Positions 1 through 7,256 of a stretch of 11,569 nucleotides of DNA are shown here, piece after piece. The stretch is from the NCBI GenBank assembly GCA_902784045.1, contig CACZTE010000064.1, forward strand, positions 1 through 11,569, given 5' to 3'. The stretch's first letter is position 1. Each line of letters starts with the position of its first letter. Made by a program: the position numbers and the translations under genes. The notes below the pieces were generated by a model. It did not search any database and had not been told where the DNA came from. It worked only from the letters and a program-made list of their open reading frames with translations. This DNA is from an uncultured Eubacterium sp. Lineage in GTDB: Bacteria; Bacillota; Clostridia; Eubacteriales; Eubacteriaceae.

Positions 1-1380
1 CCCGGTGATTTAAAACAAAACGAAGTCTCTACCATGACCATCGCCCAAACGATCATCCGCCTGTTGATTCCGCTGTTGATCAACACCATCATGATGATCT
101 ATTACGCCGTCGTCATGCTGATGTACAGCCCGATGCTCTCGCTGATCGGCTTTACAACCATCGCCGTCAACCTGGGGGTGTCCAAATATATTTCCACCAA
201 ACGCATCAACGCGGTCCGCGGTCTCCGGGCATCCCAATCCCGGATGATTTCCTCGTCAATGGCCGCGGTGAGCATGATTGAGACCATTAAAGCCTCCGGC
301 GCCGAAAACATCTTTTTCGGCATATGGAGCGGCAATCAGGCCAATGTGAACGCCAAAGGCGTGGAAATCGGCAAAATCACCGGCGTGCTGGGCAGCGTGC
401 CCGATTTTCTGACCAGCCTGTCCTCGATTCTGGTGCTCTGCGGCGGCGTCTTCCTGGTGCTTCAGGGTCAGTTTACCGCCGGGATGGTCATGGCCTTTCA
501 AAGCTATCTGACCGCCTTTATGAAACCCGCCCAGCAAATGCTCGGCACCCAGCAGAAGATTCAGGAAATGCGCACCGATATGGAGCGCATCGAAGACAAC
601 ATGGTCTATCCCGAATACGACCTTTTGGGCGAGGATACCCCGGAGACCACCTACACCAAACTCAAAGGCGACATTGAGCTTGACGACGTGACCTTCGCCT
701 ATTCCAAAATGGACGAGCCCCTGCTAAAGCATCTGAACCTTACGATCAAACCCGGCGAAAGCGTCGCCATCGTCGGCAGCTCCGGCTGCGGCAAAAGCAC
801 GGTTTTGCGCCTGGTGTCCGGGCTGTACGCCCCGTTATCCGGGGAGATCCGCTATGACGGCAAAAAGTTAAAAGACATCCCCAAAAGCGCCTTTCGCGCG
901 TCGGTTTCCGTCATCAACCAAAAAATCATGCTGTTTAAAGATACCATCGGCAACAACATCCGCATGTGGGACAATTCCATCCCCCGCGACCGGATGATTC
1001 AGGCCGCCAAAGACGCCCAGATTCACGATGACATCATCACCCGCAAGGCCGGCTATGAGCACGTCCTTCAGAACGGCGGCTCCGATTTTTCCGGCGGTCA
1101 GCGCCAGCGCATGGAAATCGCCAGAGCCCTGGTGACAGATCCCGCCATCGTCATCATGGACGAAGCCACCAGCGCCCTGGACACGGCGACGGAAAACCGG
1201 GTGGTGTCGGCCATGAAAGAACGGGGCATCACCTGTTTGATTGTCGCCCACCGCCTGTCCACCATCCGGGATTGCGACCAAATCATCGTTCTGGATCAAG
1301 GCGTCATCGCCGAGCGCGGCACCCATGACGAACTGATGGCCAAAGGCGGCCTGTACAGTTCGCTGGTCAAGAATAACTAA
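1..1380 (+). CDS. NHLP-type peptide export ABC transporter, first (peptidase-type) subunit, 3' portion
   Basis: The reading frame is open from base 1 with no stop before the first ATG at 34, so the gene enters from the left edge; that ATG is internal. About 459 residues remain: the later membrane helices of an ABC type-1 exporter domain, then a full nucleotide-binding domain. Visible motifs are Walker A GSSGCGKST (nt 775-801), the signature SGGQRQR (about 1090-1110), Walker B IVIMDEATSALD (about 1147-1182) and the H-loop VAHRLST. The gene is followed 19 bases later by a second full ABC subunit with the hallmarks of the NHLP (NHLM) exporter pair, so this is best read as the first subunit. In that family it is about 700-730 residues with an N-terminal C39 leader peptidase, which here would lie outside the window. 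Role by family: cleavage and ATP-driven export of RiPP peptides at the cytoplasmic membrane. The ABC exporter call is firm; the NHLP assignment and the unseen peptidase domain are inference. Confidence 0.88.
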   Translation, partial: PGDLKQNEVSTMTIAQTIIRLLIPLLINTIMMIYYAVVMLMYSPMLSLIGFTTIAVNLGVSKYISTKRINAVRGLRASQSRMISSSMAAVSMIETIKASGAENIFFGIWSGNQANVNAKGVEIGKITGVLGSVPDFLTSLSSILVLCGGVFLVLQGQFTAGMVMAFQSYLTAFMKPAQQMLGTQQKIQEMRTDMERIEDNMVYPEYDLLGEDTPETTYTKLKGDIELDDVTFAYSKMDEPLLKHLNLTIKPGESVAIVGSSGCGKSTVLRLVSGLYAPLSGEIRYDGKKLKDIPKSAFRASVSVINQKIMLFKDTIGNNIRMWDNSIPRDRMIQAAKDAQIHDDIITRKAGYEHVLQNGGSDFSGGQRQRMEIARALVTDPAIVIMDEATSALDTATENRVVSAMKERGITCLIVAHRLSTIRDCDQIIVLDQGVIAERGTHDELMAKGGLYSSLVKNN

Positions 1381-1399
1381 AGCAGCCGAGGTGACAAAA

Positions 1400-3574
1400 A
1401 TGAATGATTTTGATCAACAAATCAAAAAGAAAAACGAGCTTGAGGACGAGCTGTTCGCCGAGTCCTATCAAAAGCTGGCGGAAGTGGTCACCGGCAAGGC
1501 GGCCGCCCCCGCGACCGGCCGGAACATGCTCCTTGACCGCAGACTCATCGAGGACATCGCCGCCCGGCTGGGCATCAGCGTCCCCTACGCTTCGGATGAA
1601 AAATACACGCTGCAATACTACCTGGATCAACTGTTTCGCCCCCGGGGCGTCATGTGGCGGGACGTCATCCTTCGCGGTGAATGGTACAACGACGCCATGG
1701 GCGTCATGCTGGCCTCCTTGGAAGACGGCAGACGCGTCGTCCTGACCCCCCACGGCATGAAGGGCTACACCTACAACGATCCCGACACGGGAAAGAAAAC
1801 CCGGGTGACGTCCTTTAACGCCAAGGCCATCGCCCGGGAAGCGACGCTGTTTTACAAGCCCCTTCCCCAAAAGAAACTGAAGATCCGGGATATTCTCGTC
1901 TATATCAGCCAATGCGTGACATGGATTGATGTCCTTTTGTACGCCGCGGCCACCGTCGCCGTGATTCTCCTGAGCATGGTGACCCCCGCCATGACCAAAG
2001 TGCTGTTTTCCACGGTGATTGAGACCGGTGACAATCAATTGTTTATCAGCATTTTTATCCTCCTCGTCGTCACGTCCCTGTCCACCCTGATCTTCGAGAT
2101 TATCAATAAACAGGTGCTGCCCCGCATTTCCTACGGCGTTGCCGTCGCGCTGCAAGCCGCCTTTATGATGCGCGCCCTTTCGGCGTCTGTCAACGATATT
2201 CAGGATTTTTCCGCCGGCGATCTGGGCGCCCGCCTGGGCATGCTGTACAACCAGATTTCCGTGTTGCTCAGCGACTTTTTGTCAGCCATTTTAACGACGC
2301 TGTGCTCGCTGCTCAGTTTTTTCCAGATGTTCGGCTATTCCCCGACCCTGGGCGCCGCGGGTCTCGTGTTCGTCGCCTTGCTCAGCTCCCTGTATATCGC
2401 CGTGACGCGCCATTCCTATGATCAGGGCTGCGCCAGCATGGACGCCGAATCCGAGGAATCCGGCCTGACCTTCAGCCTGATTGACGGCATTGAGAAAATC
2501 GCGGTGAGCGGCGCCGAAAAGCGCGCTTTTACCCAATGGAGCCGGGTGTACCGTAAATCCATTGAAAGCAAATACAACACGCCGGTAATCTTGAAAGTCT
2601 ATAGCACTCTCAGTTCCGTGCTCTTAACAGCCTCTTCTATCGTCATGCTCGCTTTGGCCTGGCGAAGCGGTCTGCCGACAGCGACCTATTATTCCTTCAT
2701 CGCCTCTTTCGGCATTGTCACCGGGGCGCTGAGCAACATCGGCGCGGGGGTTCAAAGTTTCGGCAGCGCCCTGCCGGTTTTCAGAATCCTTCGCCCGATG
2801 ATGGACATGGTGCCCGAGCTCAAAGAGAATAAGGAAATCGTCAAATCCCTCAAGGGCAACATCCGCTTGGAACACGTGACCTTCGGCTACGCGGACGATC
2901 AGCCGCCGGTCATCGACGATTTGTCCATGGATATCCGGGAAGGCCAATACGTGGCCATTGTCGGCACCAGCGGCTGCGGCAAATCCACGCTGATACGCCT
3001 GCTCCTCGGCTTTGAGACGCCGGACAGCGGCGAAATCTATTATGACGACAAGCCCTTTGGCGGTTTGGATCTTTCGTCTGTCAGACGAAAAATCGGAACG
3101 GTTTTGCAAAACGACGAAATCATTCAGGGAACCATTTTCTCCAATATCACTGTCGCCGGCAGCAATCAGAGCATGGACGCCGTCTGGAAAGCCGCGGAAT
3201 TCGCGGGCATTGCCGATGATATCCGCAAAATGCCCATGGGCATGAACACCATGCTCACCGACGGCGGAGGCGGCGTCTCCGGCGGGCAGAAACAGCGCAT
3301 TCTCATCGCCAGAGCCATTCTAGGCAAGCCGACCATTTTGTTCTTCGACGAGGCCACCAGCGCCCTTGATAATCTGACCCAAAAATCCGTGACCCAATCC
3401 CTGGGCGAGATGAACTGCACCCGGGTCGTCATCGCCCACAGACTCAGCACCATTGAAAATTGCGACCGCATCTTTTGCCTGGACAAGGGCAAGGTGATTG
3501 AGGAAGGAACCTATGATGAATTGATGGCTAAAAACGGCTTCTTCACGGAACTGGTCAAACGCCAGCAGATCTAA
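1400..3574 (+). CDS. NHLP-type peptide export ABC transporter, second permease/ATPase subunit
   Basis: A 724-residue protein. The first ~170 residues form a soluble domain typical of the peptidase-lacking NHLP export subunit, with a segment around RGEWYND, GRRVVLTP, KGYTYNDPDTG and LFYKPLP. An ABC type-1 membrane domain (about residues 175-450) and a C-terminal ATPase domain follow. The ATPase shows Walker A GTSGCGKST (nt 2963-2989), signature VSGGQKQR (3275-3298), Walker B ILFFDEATSALD (about 3333-3369) and H-loop IAHRLST. An in-frame GTG at 1391 is possible, but it sits inside the Shine-Dalgarno GAGGTG (1388-1393). That element is 6 bases from the ATG at 1400, so I chose the ATG. The short 19-base gap to the upstream subunit argues for one transcript and a heterodimeric exporter. 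The family exports peptides carrying nitrile-hydratase or Nif11-like leaders; the actual substrate is not in the window. Confidence 0.92.
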   Translation: MNDFDQQIKKKNELEDELFAESYQKLAEVVTGKAAAPATGRNMLLDRRLIEDIAARLGISVPYASDEKYTLQYYLDQLFRPRGVMWRDVILRGEWYNDAMGVMLASLEDGRRVVLTPHGMKGYTYNDPDTGKKTRVTSFNAKAIAREATLFYKPLPQKKLKIRDILVYISQCVTWIDVLLYAAATVAVILLSMVTPAMTKVLFSTVIETGDNQLFISIFILLVVTSLSTLIFEIINKQVLPRISYGVAVALQAAFMMRALSASVNDIQDFSAGDLGARLGMLYNQISVLLSDFLSAILTTLCSLLSFFQMFGYSPTLGAAGLVFVALLSSLYIAVTRHSYDQGCASMDAESEESGLTFSLIDGIEKIAVSGAEKRAFTQWSRVYRKSIESKYNTPVILKVYSTLSSVLLTASSIVMLALAWRSGLPTATYYSFIASFGIVTGALSNIGAGVQSFGSALPVFRILRPMMDMVPELKENKEIVKSLKGNIRLEHVTFGYADDQPPVIDDLSMDIREGQYVAIVGTSGCGKSTLIRLLLGFETPDSGEIYYDDKPFGGLDLSSVRRKIGTVLQNDEIIQGTIFSNITVAGSNQSMDAVWKAAEFAGIADDIRKMPMGMNTMLTDGGGGVSGGQKQRILIARAILGKPTILFFDEATSALDNLTQKSVTQSLGEMNCTRVVIAHRLSTIENCDRIFCLDKGKVIEEGTYDELMAKNGFFTELVKRQQI

Positions 3575-3650
3575 TGCCTCACAATAACCGCGAAAAACCG
3601 GGACACTCCTTTGAATAACGGTGCTTCGGCAAGTATTCGCGGCATGACGA

Positions 3651-3694
3651 TCAATAAGCGCCCGCGGCGAGGTTTCATCGCGAGCGCTTATTGA
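3651..3694 (+). terminator. Stem-loop downstream of the ABC exporter operon
   Basis: A perfect 11-bp inverted repeat, TCAATAAGCGC (3651-3661) with GCGCTTATTGA (3684-3694), with an inner GCGA/TCGC pairing. It lies 77 bases after the exporter stop. The tract after it on the plus strand is only TTATCT, so it is a poor canonical terminator. It may act as a 3'-end or stabilising hairpin for the plus-strand transcript, or as a second barrier for the convergent minus-strand transcript. Confidence 0.5.
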
Positions 3695-3700
3695 TTATCT

Positions 3701-3736
3701 AAAAAAACGGACACCTGCCCTCACGCGGATGTCCGT
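3701..3736 (-). terminator. Rho-independent terminator of the TetR-aldo/keto reductase operon
   Basis: Read on the minus strand, ACGGACA (3736-3730) pairs with TGTCCGT (3713-3707), with an extra GG/CC pairing inside. A run of seven T residues (3707-3701) follows directly. It lies about 115 bases beyond the reductase stop codon at 3852 and faces the converging exporter operon. Confidence 0.8.
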
Positions 3737-3851
3737 AAATATGTCTTTTTCAAACAAACTTAAAAGAGCGCCCAAAGTCTGGCAAATCACCGGTCTTCTC
3801 TTCTGTTTTCAGAGGTCTCGCGCAGGCCGCGAAACCAAAACCCGTGACCTC

Positions 3852-4814
3852 TTAAAAACCGCCCAATCCCCGGTGTCCGTAGACCCTTAAGCTGTTTAAC
3901 GACGCTTCCAGCGCGGCCAACTGCTCATATGTCAGCGTCACCTTCGCGGCATCCAGATTTTCAATGATCCGACCTTTGTTTTTGGAGCCCGGAATCGGCA
4001 CCACATTCGGATATTTGTGTAACATCCACGCCAGGCTGATTTGTGCGGGCGTCGCGTTTTTTTCTTCGGCAAACCCTTTAAGCATTTCAACAATGGGCTG
4101 ATTGCCCGCGATGTTTTTCCCGGACAGTTGAGGCACCCAATTGCGCACGTCGTCGTTTTTCTCAAACCGCGTCTCCGGCGTGATCATGCCGGACAGCAGA
4201 CCGCTGGCAATGGGAGAAAAGGGCACAAAGCCGATATTGTTTTCCACGCAATACGGGATGATCCGCGTTTCGCTGTCGCGCTCCACCATGGAATATATAT
4301 TTTGAACGGCGGCTAAAGGCGTCACCTGTTGGGCGCGGTCAATGACATCCACATCCACCTGGCTTAAGCCCCATCCCCGGATAAGGCCCTCATCGATGAG
4401 TCTGCCCATAGCATCCGCCACCTTCTCCACGGGAATAGCGCTCATCCGGTGCAGATAATAGATATCTACATAATCTGTCCGCAGGCGCTCAAGCGAGCCT
4501 TCCAAATGGGAGCGAATTCTTTTGTACACACTGCCGACGCCCACACTGCGCAGCATCAATTTAGTTCCGATTACCACGTTCTCTCTGACATCTTTTAAAG
4601 CCTTGCCGACAATCCGCTCATTGTGCCCCACACTCGCCAGATTGGGACTGTACACTTCCGCCGTGTCAAAAAAAGTGCATCCGTGGGCGTAGGCGTTTTG
4701 AATGGCCTCGATGCTGTAGGCTTCCTCGGGAATTTTGCCGTATCCGTGAGAAAAAGCCATGCAGCCCATGCCGACCGCAGATACTTCGATATTGTTTACC
4801 ATTCGTGTTTTCAT
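3852..4814 (-). CDS. Aldo/keto reductase (NAD(P)H-dependent oxidoreductase)
   Basis: A 320-residue cytosolic TIM-barrel oxidoreductase of the usual family length. The catalytic tetrad is visible: Asp50 (FFDTAEVY), Tyr55, Lys85 (IGTKL) and His122 (YYLHR). The late PGSKNKGRI segment matches the 2'-phosphate-binding region that generally favours NADPH. By family it reduces aldehydes or ketones to alcohols; the substrate cannot be read from sequence. The start is supported by AGGTGG (4819-4824) four bases upstream of the ATG. Only 8 bases separate it from the stop of the upstream TetR gene, so the two form an operon and the reductase is the likely target of that regulator. A strong terminator at 3701-3736 ends the unit. 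Nothing suggests damage. Confidence 0.93.
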   Translation of the reverse strand: MKTRMVNNIEVSAVGMGCMAFSHGYGKIPEEAYSIEAIQNAYAHGCTFFDTAEVYSPNLASVGHNERIVGKALKDVRENVVIGTKLMLRSVGVGSVYKRIRSHLEGSLERLRTDYVDIYYLHRMSAIPVEKVADAMGRLIDEGLIRGWGLSQVDVDVIDRAQQVTPLAAVQNIYSMVERDSETRIIPYCVENNIGFVPFSPIASGLLSGMITPETRFEKNDDVRNWVPQLSGKNIAGNQPIVEMLKGFAEEKNATPAQISLAWMLHKYPNVVPIPGSKNKGRIIENLDAAKVTLTYEQLAALEASLNSLRVYGHRGLGGF

Positions 4815-4822
4815 GAAACCAC

Positions 4823-5398
4823 CTATTTCTCATTGAAAAAACCATTCACGCCGCCCAAGACCATTCGGTTGGTCAAATCGATGACTTCCTCAAGGGGAAT
4901 GCGTTTCCCCTCCTCAACCCACCCGCAATAAGCCATCAGCACCGCGTGATTCACAAAGTTCATCAACAGCTTTTTGTCAAACTCGGAAAGGGCCTGATAT
5001 TTAGCTGATTTGCCCCATCCGGCATCGTTGACGCCGGCCACCATCTCGTCCCGAATGGTGTGATAACTTCCGCTGCAAGTAATCTTCTCATAGGCCAGCC
5101 CCTGCCCCGCCGAATACTCAAAAAACGCGCGGTTGACTTTATCCAGATCCTCGGGCAGGTCATAATCCTTGATGCGCGCGATGAACCCCGCCGACAGTTC
5201 CGTCTGCATCTCCGCGAGCAGGGCGTCCAAGGTCTCATAATATCGATAAAAAGTTTTTTTATTGATTCGTGCTCGTTCACAAAGCGCTTTCACCGTGATT
5301 TTCTCATAATCCTCCTCACAGATCAGGCTTTCAAAGGCGCCTTTAATGCCCTCAATGGTCTTGACGACCCTCAAATCCTCATATCCTTGCAAAATCAT
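4823..5398 (-). CDS. TetR/AcrR-family transcriptional regulator
   Basis: A 191-residue protein with the classic N-terminal TetR DNA-binding domain: a helix-turn-helix around residues 35-62 (ITVKALCERARINKKTFYRY, then ETLDAL). A divergent all-helical ligand-binding C-terminal domain follows. Either GTG at 5401 or ATG at 5398 could start it; the Shine-Dalgarno GAGGTG (5404-5409) leaves two or five bases respectively, so I prefer the ATG. It probably represses its own promoter and the aldo/keto reductase 8 bases downstream; the inducer is unknown. It ends with TAG, the only natural-looking TAG stop in the window, and a TGA follows three codons later overlapping the reductase ATG as ATGA. Confidence 0.92.
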   Translation of the reverse strand: MILQGYEDLRVVKTIEGIKGAFESLICEEDYEKITVKALCERARINKKTFYRYYETLDALLAEMQTELSAGFIARIKDYDLPEDLDKVNRAFFEYSAGQGLAYEKITCSGSYHTIRDEMVAGVNDAGWGKSAKYQALSEFDKKLLMNFVNHAVLMAYCGWVEEGKRIPLEEVIDLTNRMVLGGVNGFFNEK

Positions 5399-5426
5399 CA
5401 CTGCACCTCATGTTTTATTTCAATAA

Positions 5427-5439
5427 CCGATTCAAACGG
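5427..5439. promoter_or_regulatory. Candidate TetR autoregulatory operator
   Basis: A 13-bp imperfect palindrome, CCGATTCAAACGG, matching its reverse complement at 10 of 13 positions. It lies 7 bases downstream of the predicted -10 box, about where transcription would start. The position fits a TetR repressor site. The assignment is inference from location and symmetry only. Confidence 0.3.
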
Positions 5440-5446
5440 CATTTAC

Positions 5447-5475
5447 ACATTACCAGATAGCCTTTTGCCATTCAA
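5447..5475 (-). promoter_or_regulatory. Promoter of the TetR-aldo/keto reductase operon
   Basis: On the minus strand a TTGAAT -35 box (5475-5470), a 17-base spacer and a TAATGT -10 box (5452-5447) preceded by an extended TGG. It lies about 50 bases upstream of the TetR start. Spacing and sequence match a housekeeping sigma promoter. Confidence 0.55.
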
Positions 5476-5532
5476 GCCTTTCCCTGAAAATAAACCGACA
5501 CAGCTTAATCCTCGCTCCGGATCTCGGCGCTT

Positions 5533-6375
5533 TTACGCTCGCTCAAAATCCGGACGCCAAGCGGCGAAACCGGCCAGTTGTTCATCTGTGCGGTGATAAT
5601 AACGTTCATCCTTATCCAGTGTCGCAATGCTTGCCATTTCATCATCCGTCAGTTTAAAGTCCAGAATATCCAGATTGTCTTTGATATGATCCACATTTTT
5701 GCTTCCGGGAATCACCGCGAAACCCATCTGTGTGTGCCAGCGGAGAATGACCTGCGCGGGTGTTTTGCCATATTTTCCCCCAAGTTCCGCGAACACCGGC
5801 TCATTCATCAGCGACGTATCGCCATGACCCAGCGGATACCAGCTCATCAGCTTGATATCATACTTGTTAAGCGTTTTTCGCAGTTCCTTCTGCGTAAAAT
5901 AGGGATGGGCTTCCATCTGGATAAACTGGGGAACGATTTCCCATTGGGTCATCAACTCATCAAGGTATTTACCTTCAAAATTGGAAATACCGATTGATTT
6001 CGCTTTCCCTGCTTTATAAGCTTTTTCAAGCTGTCTGTATCCGGCAAGCCAATTGCCCGCGGGCTGATGAATATAAAGCAGATCCACATAATCCACGCCC
6101 AGACGTTCCAGGGTTTCATCGACGGCATTTTCATTTTCATATTCACTGGGCCAGAGCTTGGTGGAAAGGAAAATATTCTCACGCTTCACGCCGCTGTCCC
6201 GCATTCCTCTGCCGCAAGCGCGCTCATTGACATAGGCATTGGCTGTGTCGACGAGAGAATAGCCCATCTTCAGTGCTTCTCTGACGCTGTTTTCCGCTTC
6301 TTCCGGAGAGAGCATAAAAGTGCCGATGCCCACAACAGGGCATTGAAGATTGTTGTTGAGTTTGATGGTTTCCAT
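5533..6375 (-). CDS. Aldo/keto reductase, AKR5 / 2,5-diketogluconate reductase-like
   Basis: A 280-residue cytosolic oxidoreductase, a normal length for the AKR5-type group. The tetrad is complete: Asp43 (LVDTANAY), Tyr48, Lys73 (LSTKLW) and His103 (LLYIHQP). It also carries ISNFEGKYL and a C-terminal IPGSKNVDHI cofactor loop. By family it reduces aldehydes, ketoaldehydes or diketones with NADPH; the exact substrate is unknown. I chose ATG 6375 because AGGAGGA (6384-6390) sits 8 bases upstream and the protein then begins with the conserved beta-hairpin (METIKLNN). A longer frame to 6450 would overlap the flavodoxin gene. It starts 26 bases after the flavodoxin stop, so the two are co-transcribed. 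The product is unrelated in detail to the reductase at 3852-4814, which is of a longer AKR type. No clear terminator follows its stop. Confidence 0.93.
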   Translation of the reverse strand: METIKLNNNLQCPVVGIGTFMLSPEEAENSVREALKMGYSLVDTANAYVNERACGRGMRDSGVKRENIFLSTKLWPSEYENENAVDETLERLGVDYVDLLYIHQPAGNWLAGYRQLEKAYKAGKAKSIGISNFEGKYLDELMTQWEIVPQFIQMEAHPYFTQKELRKTLNKYDIKLMSWYPLGHGDTSLMNEPVFAELGGKYGKTPAQVILRWHTQMGFAVIPGSKNVDHIKDNLDILDFKLTDDEMASIATLDKDERYYHRTDEQLAGFAAWRPDFERA

Positions 6376-6401
6376 GATGATTGTCCTCCTGTTAAATTGA
6401 T

Positions 6402-6923
6402 TTATTTTAATCCGATGGCCGTGAGCCATTGTTCCAATACTTTGTCGCAAGTCGCAGCGTCGTCACCGTTAATCGCGAGACCCTCGGTGATGTCAGCGTC
6501 CGGACAAAGCCGTTTGATATCATGAAGTGAGTTTGAAAAACCGCTTCCGCCGTGAGTGATCAGCGGGCAGATGGTCTTGCCGGAAAAATCATAGCTTTCC
6601 AGAAAAGTAAACACCGCCATTGGCATTGTTGTCCACCAATTGGGGAAAGCAAGAATCACCGTGTTGTAACCATCCATATTCTCAACCTGTGCGGTGAGTT
6701 CCGGCCTGGCCCCTTCGTTAAATTCCTTTTTGGCAATGTCGATTTTTGCCATGTGATCGTCCGGATATTTCTTAACCGTATCAATATAAAACAAATCGCT
6801 GTCGATCATACTGTGAATCTTATTCGCCACAACTTCTGTGTTGCCGATGGGCAGATTGACGATGGCGCCGTGAGAATAATTTTGCCCCGCGTGGGAAAAA
6901 TACGCGATTAACGTGTTTGCCAT
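6402..6923 (-). CDS. Flavodoxin-family protein
   Basis: A 173-residue protein of the flavodoxin-like family (the variant often called flavodoxin_4). The N-terminal strand LIAYFSHAGQNY leads into a long phosphate-binding loop ending GNTEVVANKI. The FMN ring region is AFPNWWTTMPMAVFTFLE, and a THGGSGF loop follows. It should bind FMN and act as a soluble electron carrier or small quinone/nitro reductase. ATG 6923 is chosen because AAGGAGGA lies 7 bases upstream; an upstream extension to 7205 is low-complexity and would run through the promoter and a terminator. It is the first gene of an operon with the AKR5-like reductase. The pairing suggests linked reductive detoxification or fermentation chemistry, but direct electron transfer between the two is not shown by sequence. 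Confidence 0.92.
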   Translation of the reverse strand: MANTLIAYFSHAGQNYSHGAIVNLPIGNTEVVANKIHSMIDSDLFYIDTVKKYPDDHMAKIDIAKKEFNEGARPELTAQVENMDGYNTVILAFPNWWTTMPMAVFTFLESYDFSGKTICPLITHGGSGFSNSLHDIKRLCPDADITEGLAINGDDAATCDKVLEQWLTAIGLK

Positions 6924-6986
6924 TGTTTCGTCCTCCTTGTCATTCATTTTATTTATGAAACTTGCGTTGCTTATTTTTATAATGGT

Positions 6987-7020
6987 ATTATATTCTTTTT
7001 CATCCATTAAACAATGGGCA
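6987..7020 (-). promoter_or_regulatory. Promoter of the flavodoxin-reductase operon
   Basis: A perfect TATAAT (6992-6987) lies 16 bases downstream of a TTGTTT -35-like box (7014-7009). The -35 region carries TGCCCATTGTT (7020-7010), repeated at the same distance from TATAAT in front of the gene at 8547-9101. The -35 box also lies within CCATT-GTTT-AATGG, a small inverted repeat (7003-7016). The promoter lies about 64 bases upstream of the start codon. Confidence 0.6.
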
Positions 7021-7033
7021 GATGATTTCATCC

Positions 7034-7049
7034 GGTGACTTAAGCAACC
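7034..7049. promoter_or_regulatory. Candidate operator upstream of the flavodoxin promoter
   Basis: A 16-bp imperfect palindrome of the form GGT-nn-CTTAAG-nn-ACC, located about 20 bases upstream of the -35 box. The arrangement fits an activator site. No regulator is assigned; this is inference from symmetry and position. Confidence 0.3.
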
Positions 7050-7075
7050 TTTTTTCAAAAAGCGTTGCGCAAAAG

Positions 7076-7108
7076 AAAAAAAGCGGAAAATCAATCGTGA
7101 TTTCCCGC
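7076..7108 (-). terminator. Rho-independent terminator after the ferredoxin-type reductase gene
   Basis: On the minus strand GCGGGAAATCA (7108-7098), loop CGAT, then TGATTTTCCGC (7093-7083) form an 11-bp stem with one mismatch. Seven T residues (7082-7076), then CTTTT, follow. It lies about 150 bases past the stop codon at 7257 and separates that gene from the flavodoxin operon. The stretch 7109-7256 between stop and terminator shows no gene. Confidence 0.85.
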
Positions 7109-7256
7109 GTTTGATATCAAAACATTGCGTTTTCTTTTCGACCATACAACAATTAATTCGCTTAGAAGACCTCGAGACTCGACGATCCGCGTTTTGATTC
7201 AACACGCCGCTTTCAATAAATTAACCTTCAAAAGCCGGCGGTGATTTCCGCGAAGC

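Noticed and set aside
3574..3618. 14-codon ORF overlapping the exporter stop (TAATG) as a possible RiPP precursor
   Set aside because: It is too short, has no leader-like sequence, no GG cleavage site and no ribosome site; the sequence is better read as the 3' untranslated part of the operon.
6376..6450. Upstream extension of the AKR5-like reductase to 6450
   Set aside because: It overlaps the flavodoxin 3' end and ignores the AGGAGGA 8 bases before ATG 6375, where the family N-terminus begins.
6924..7205. Upstream extension of the flavodoxin frame to 7205
   Set aside because: It would run through a TATAAT promoter and an intrinsic terminator, and the ATG at 6923 has a near-perfect ribosome site.
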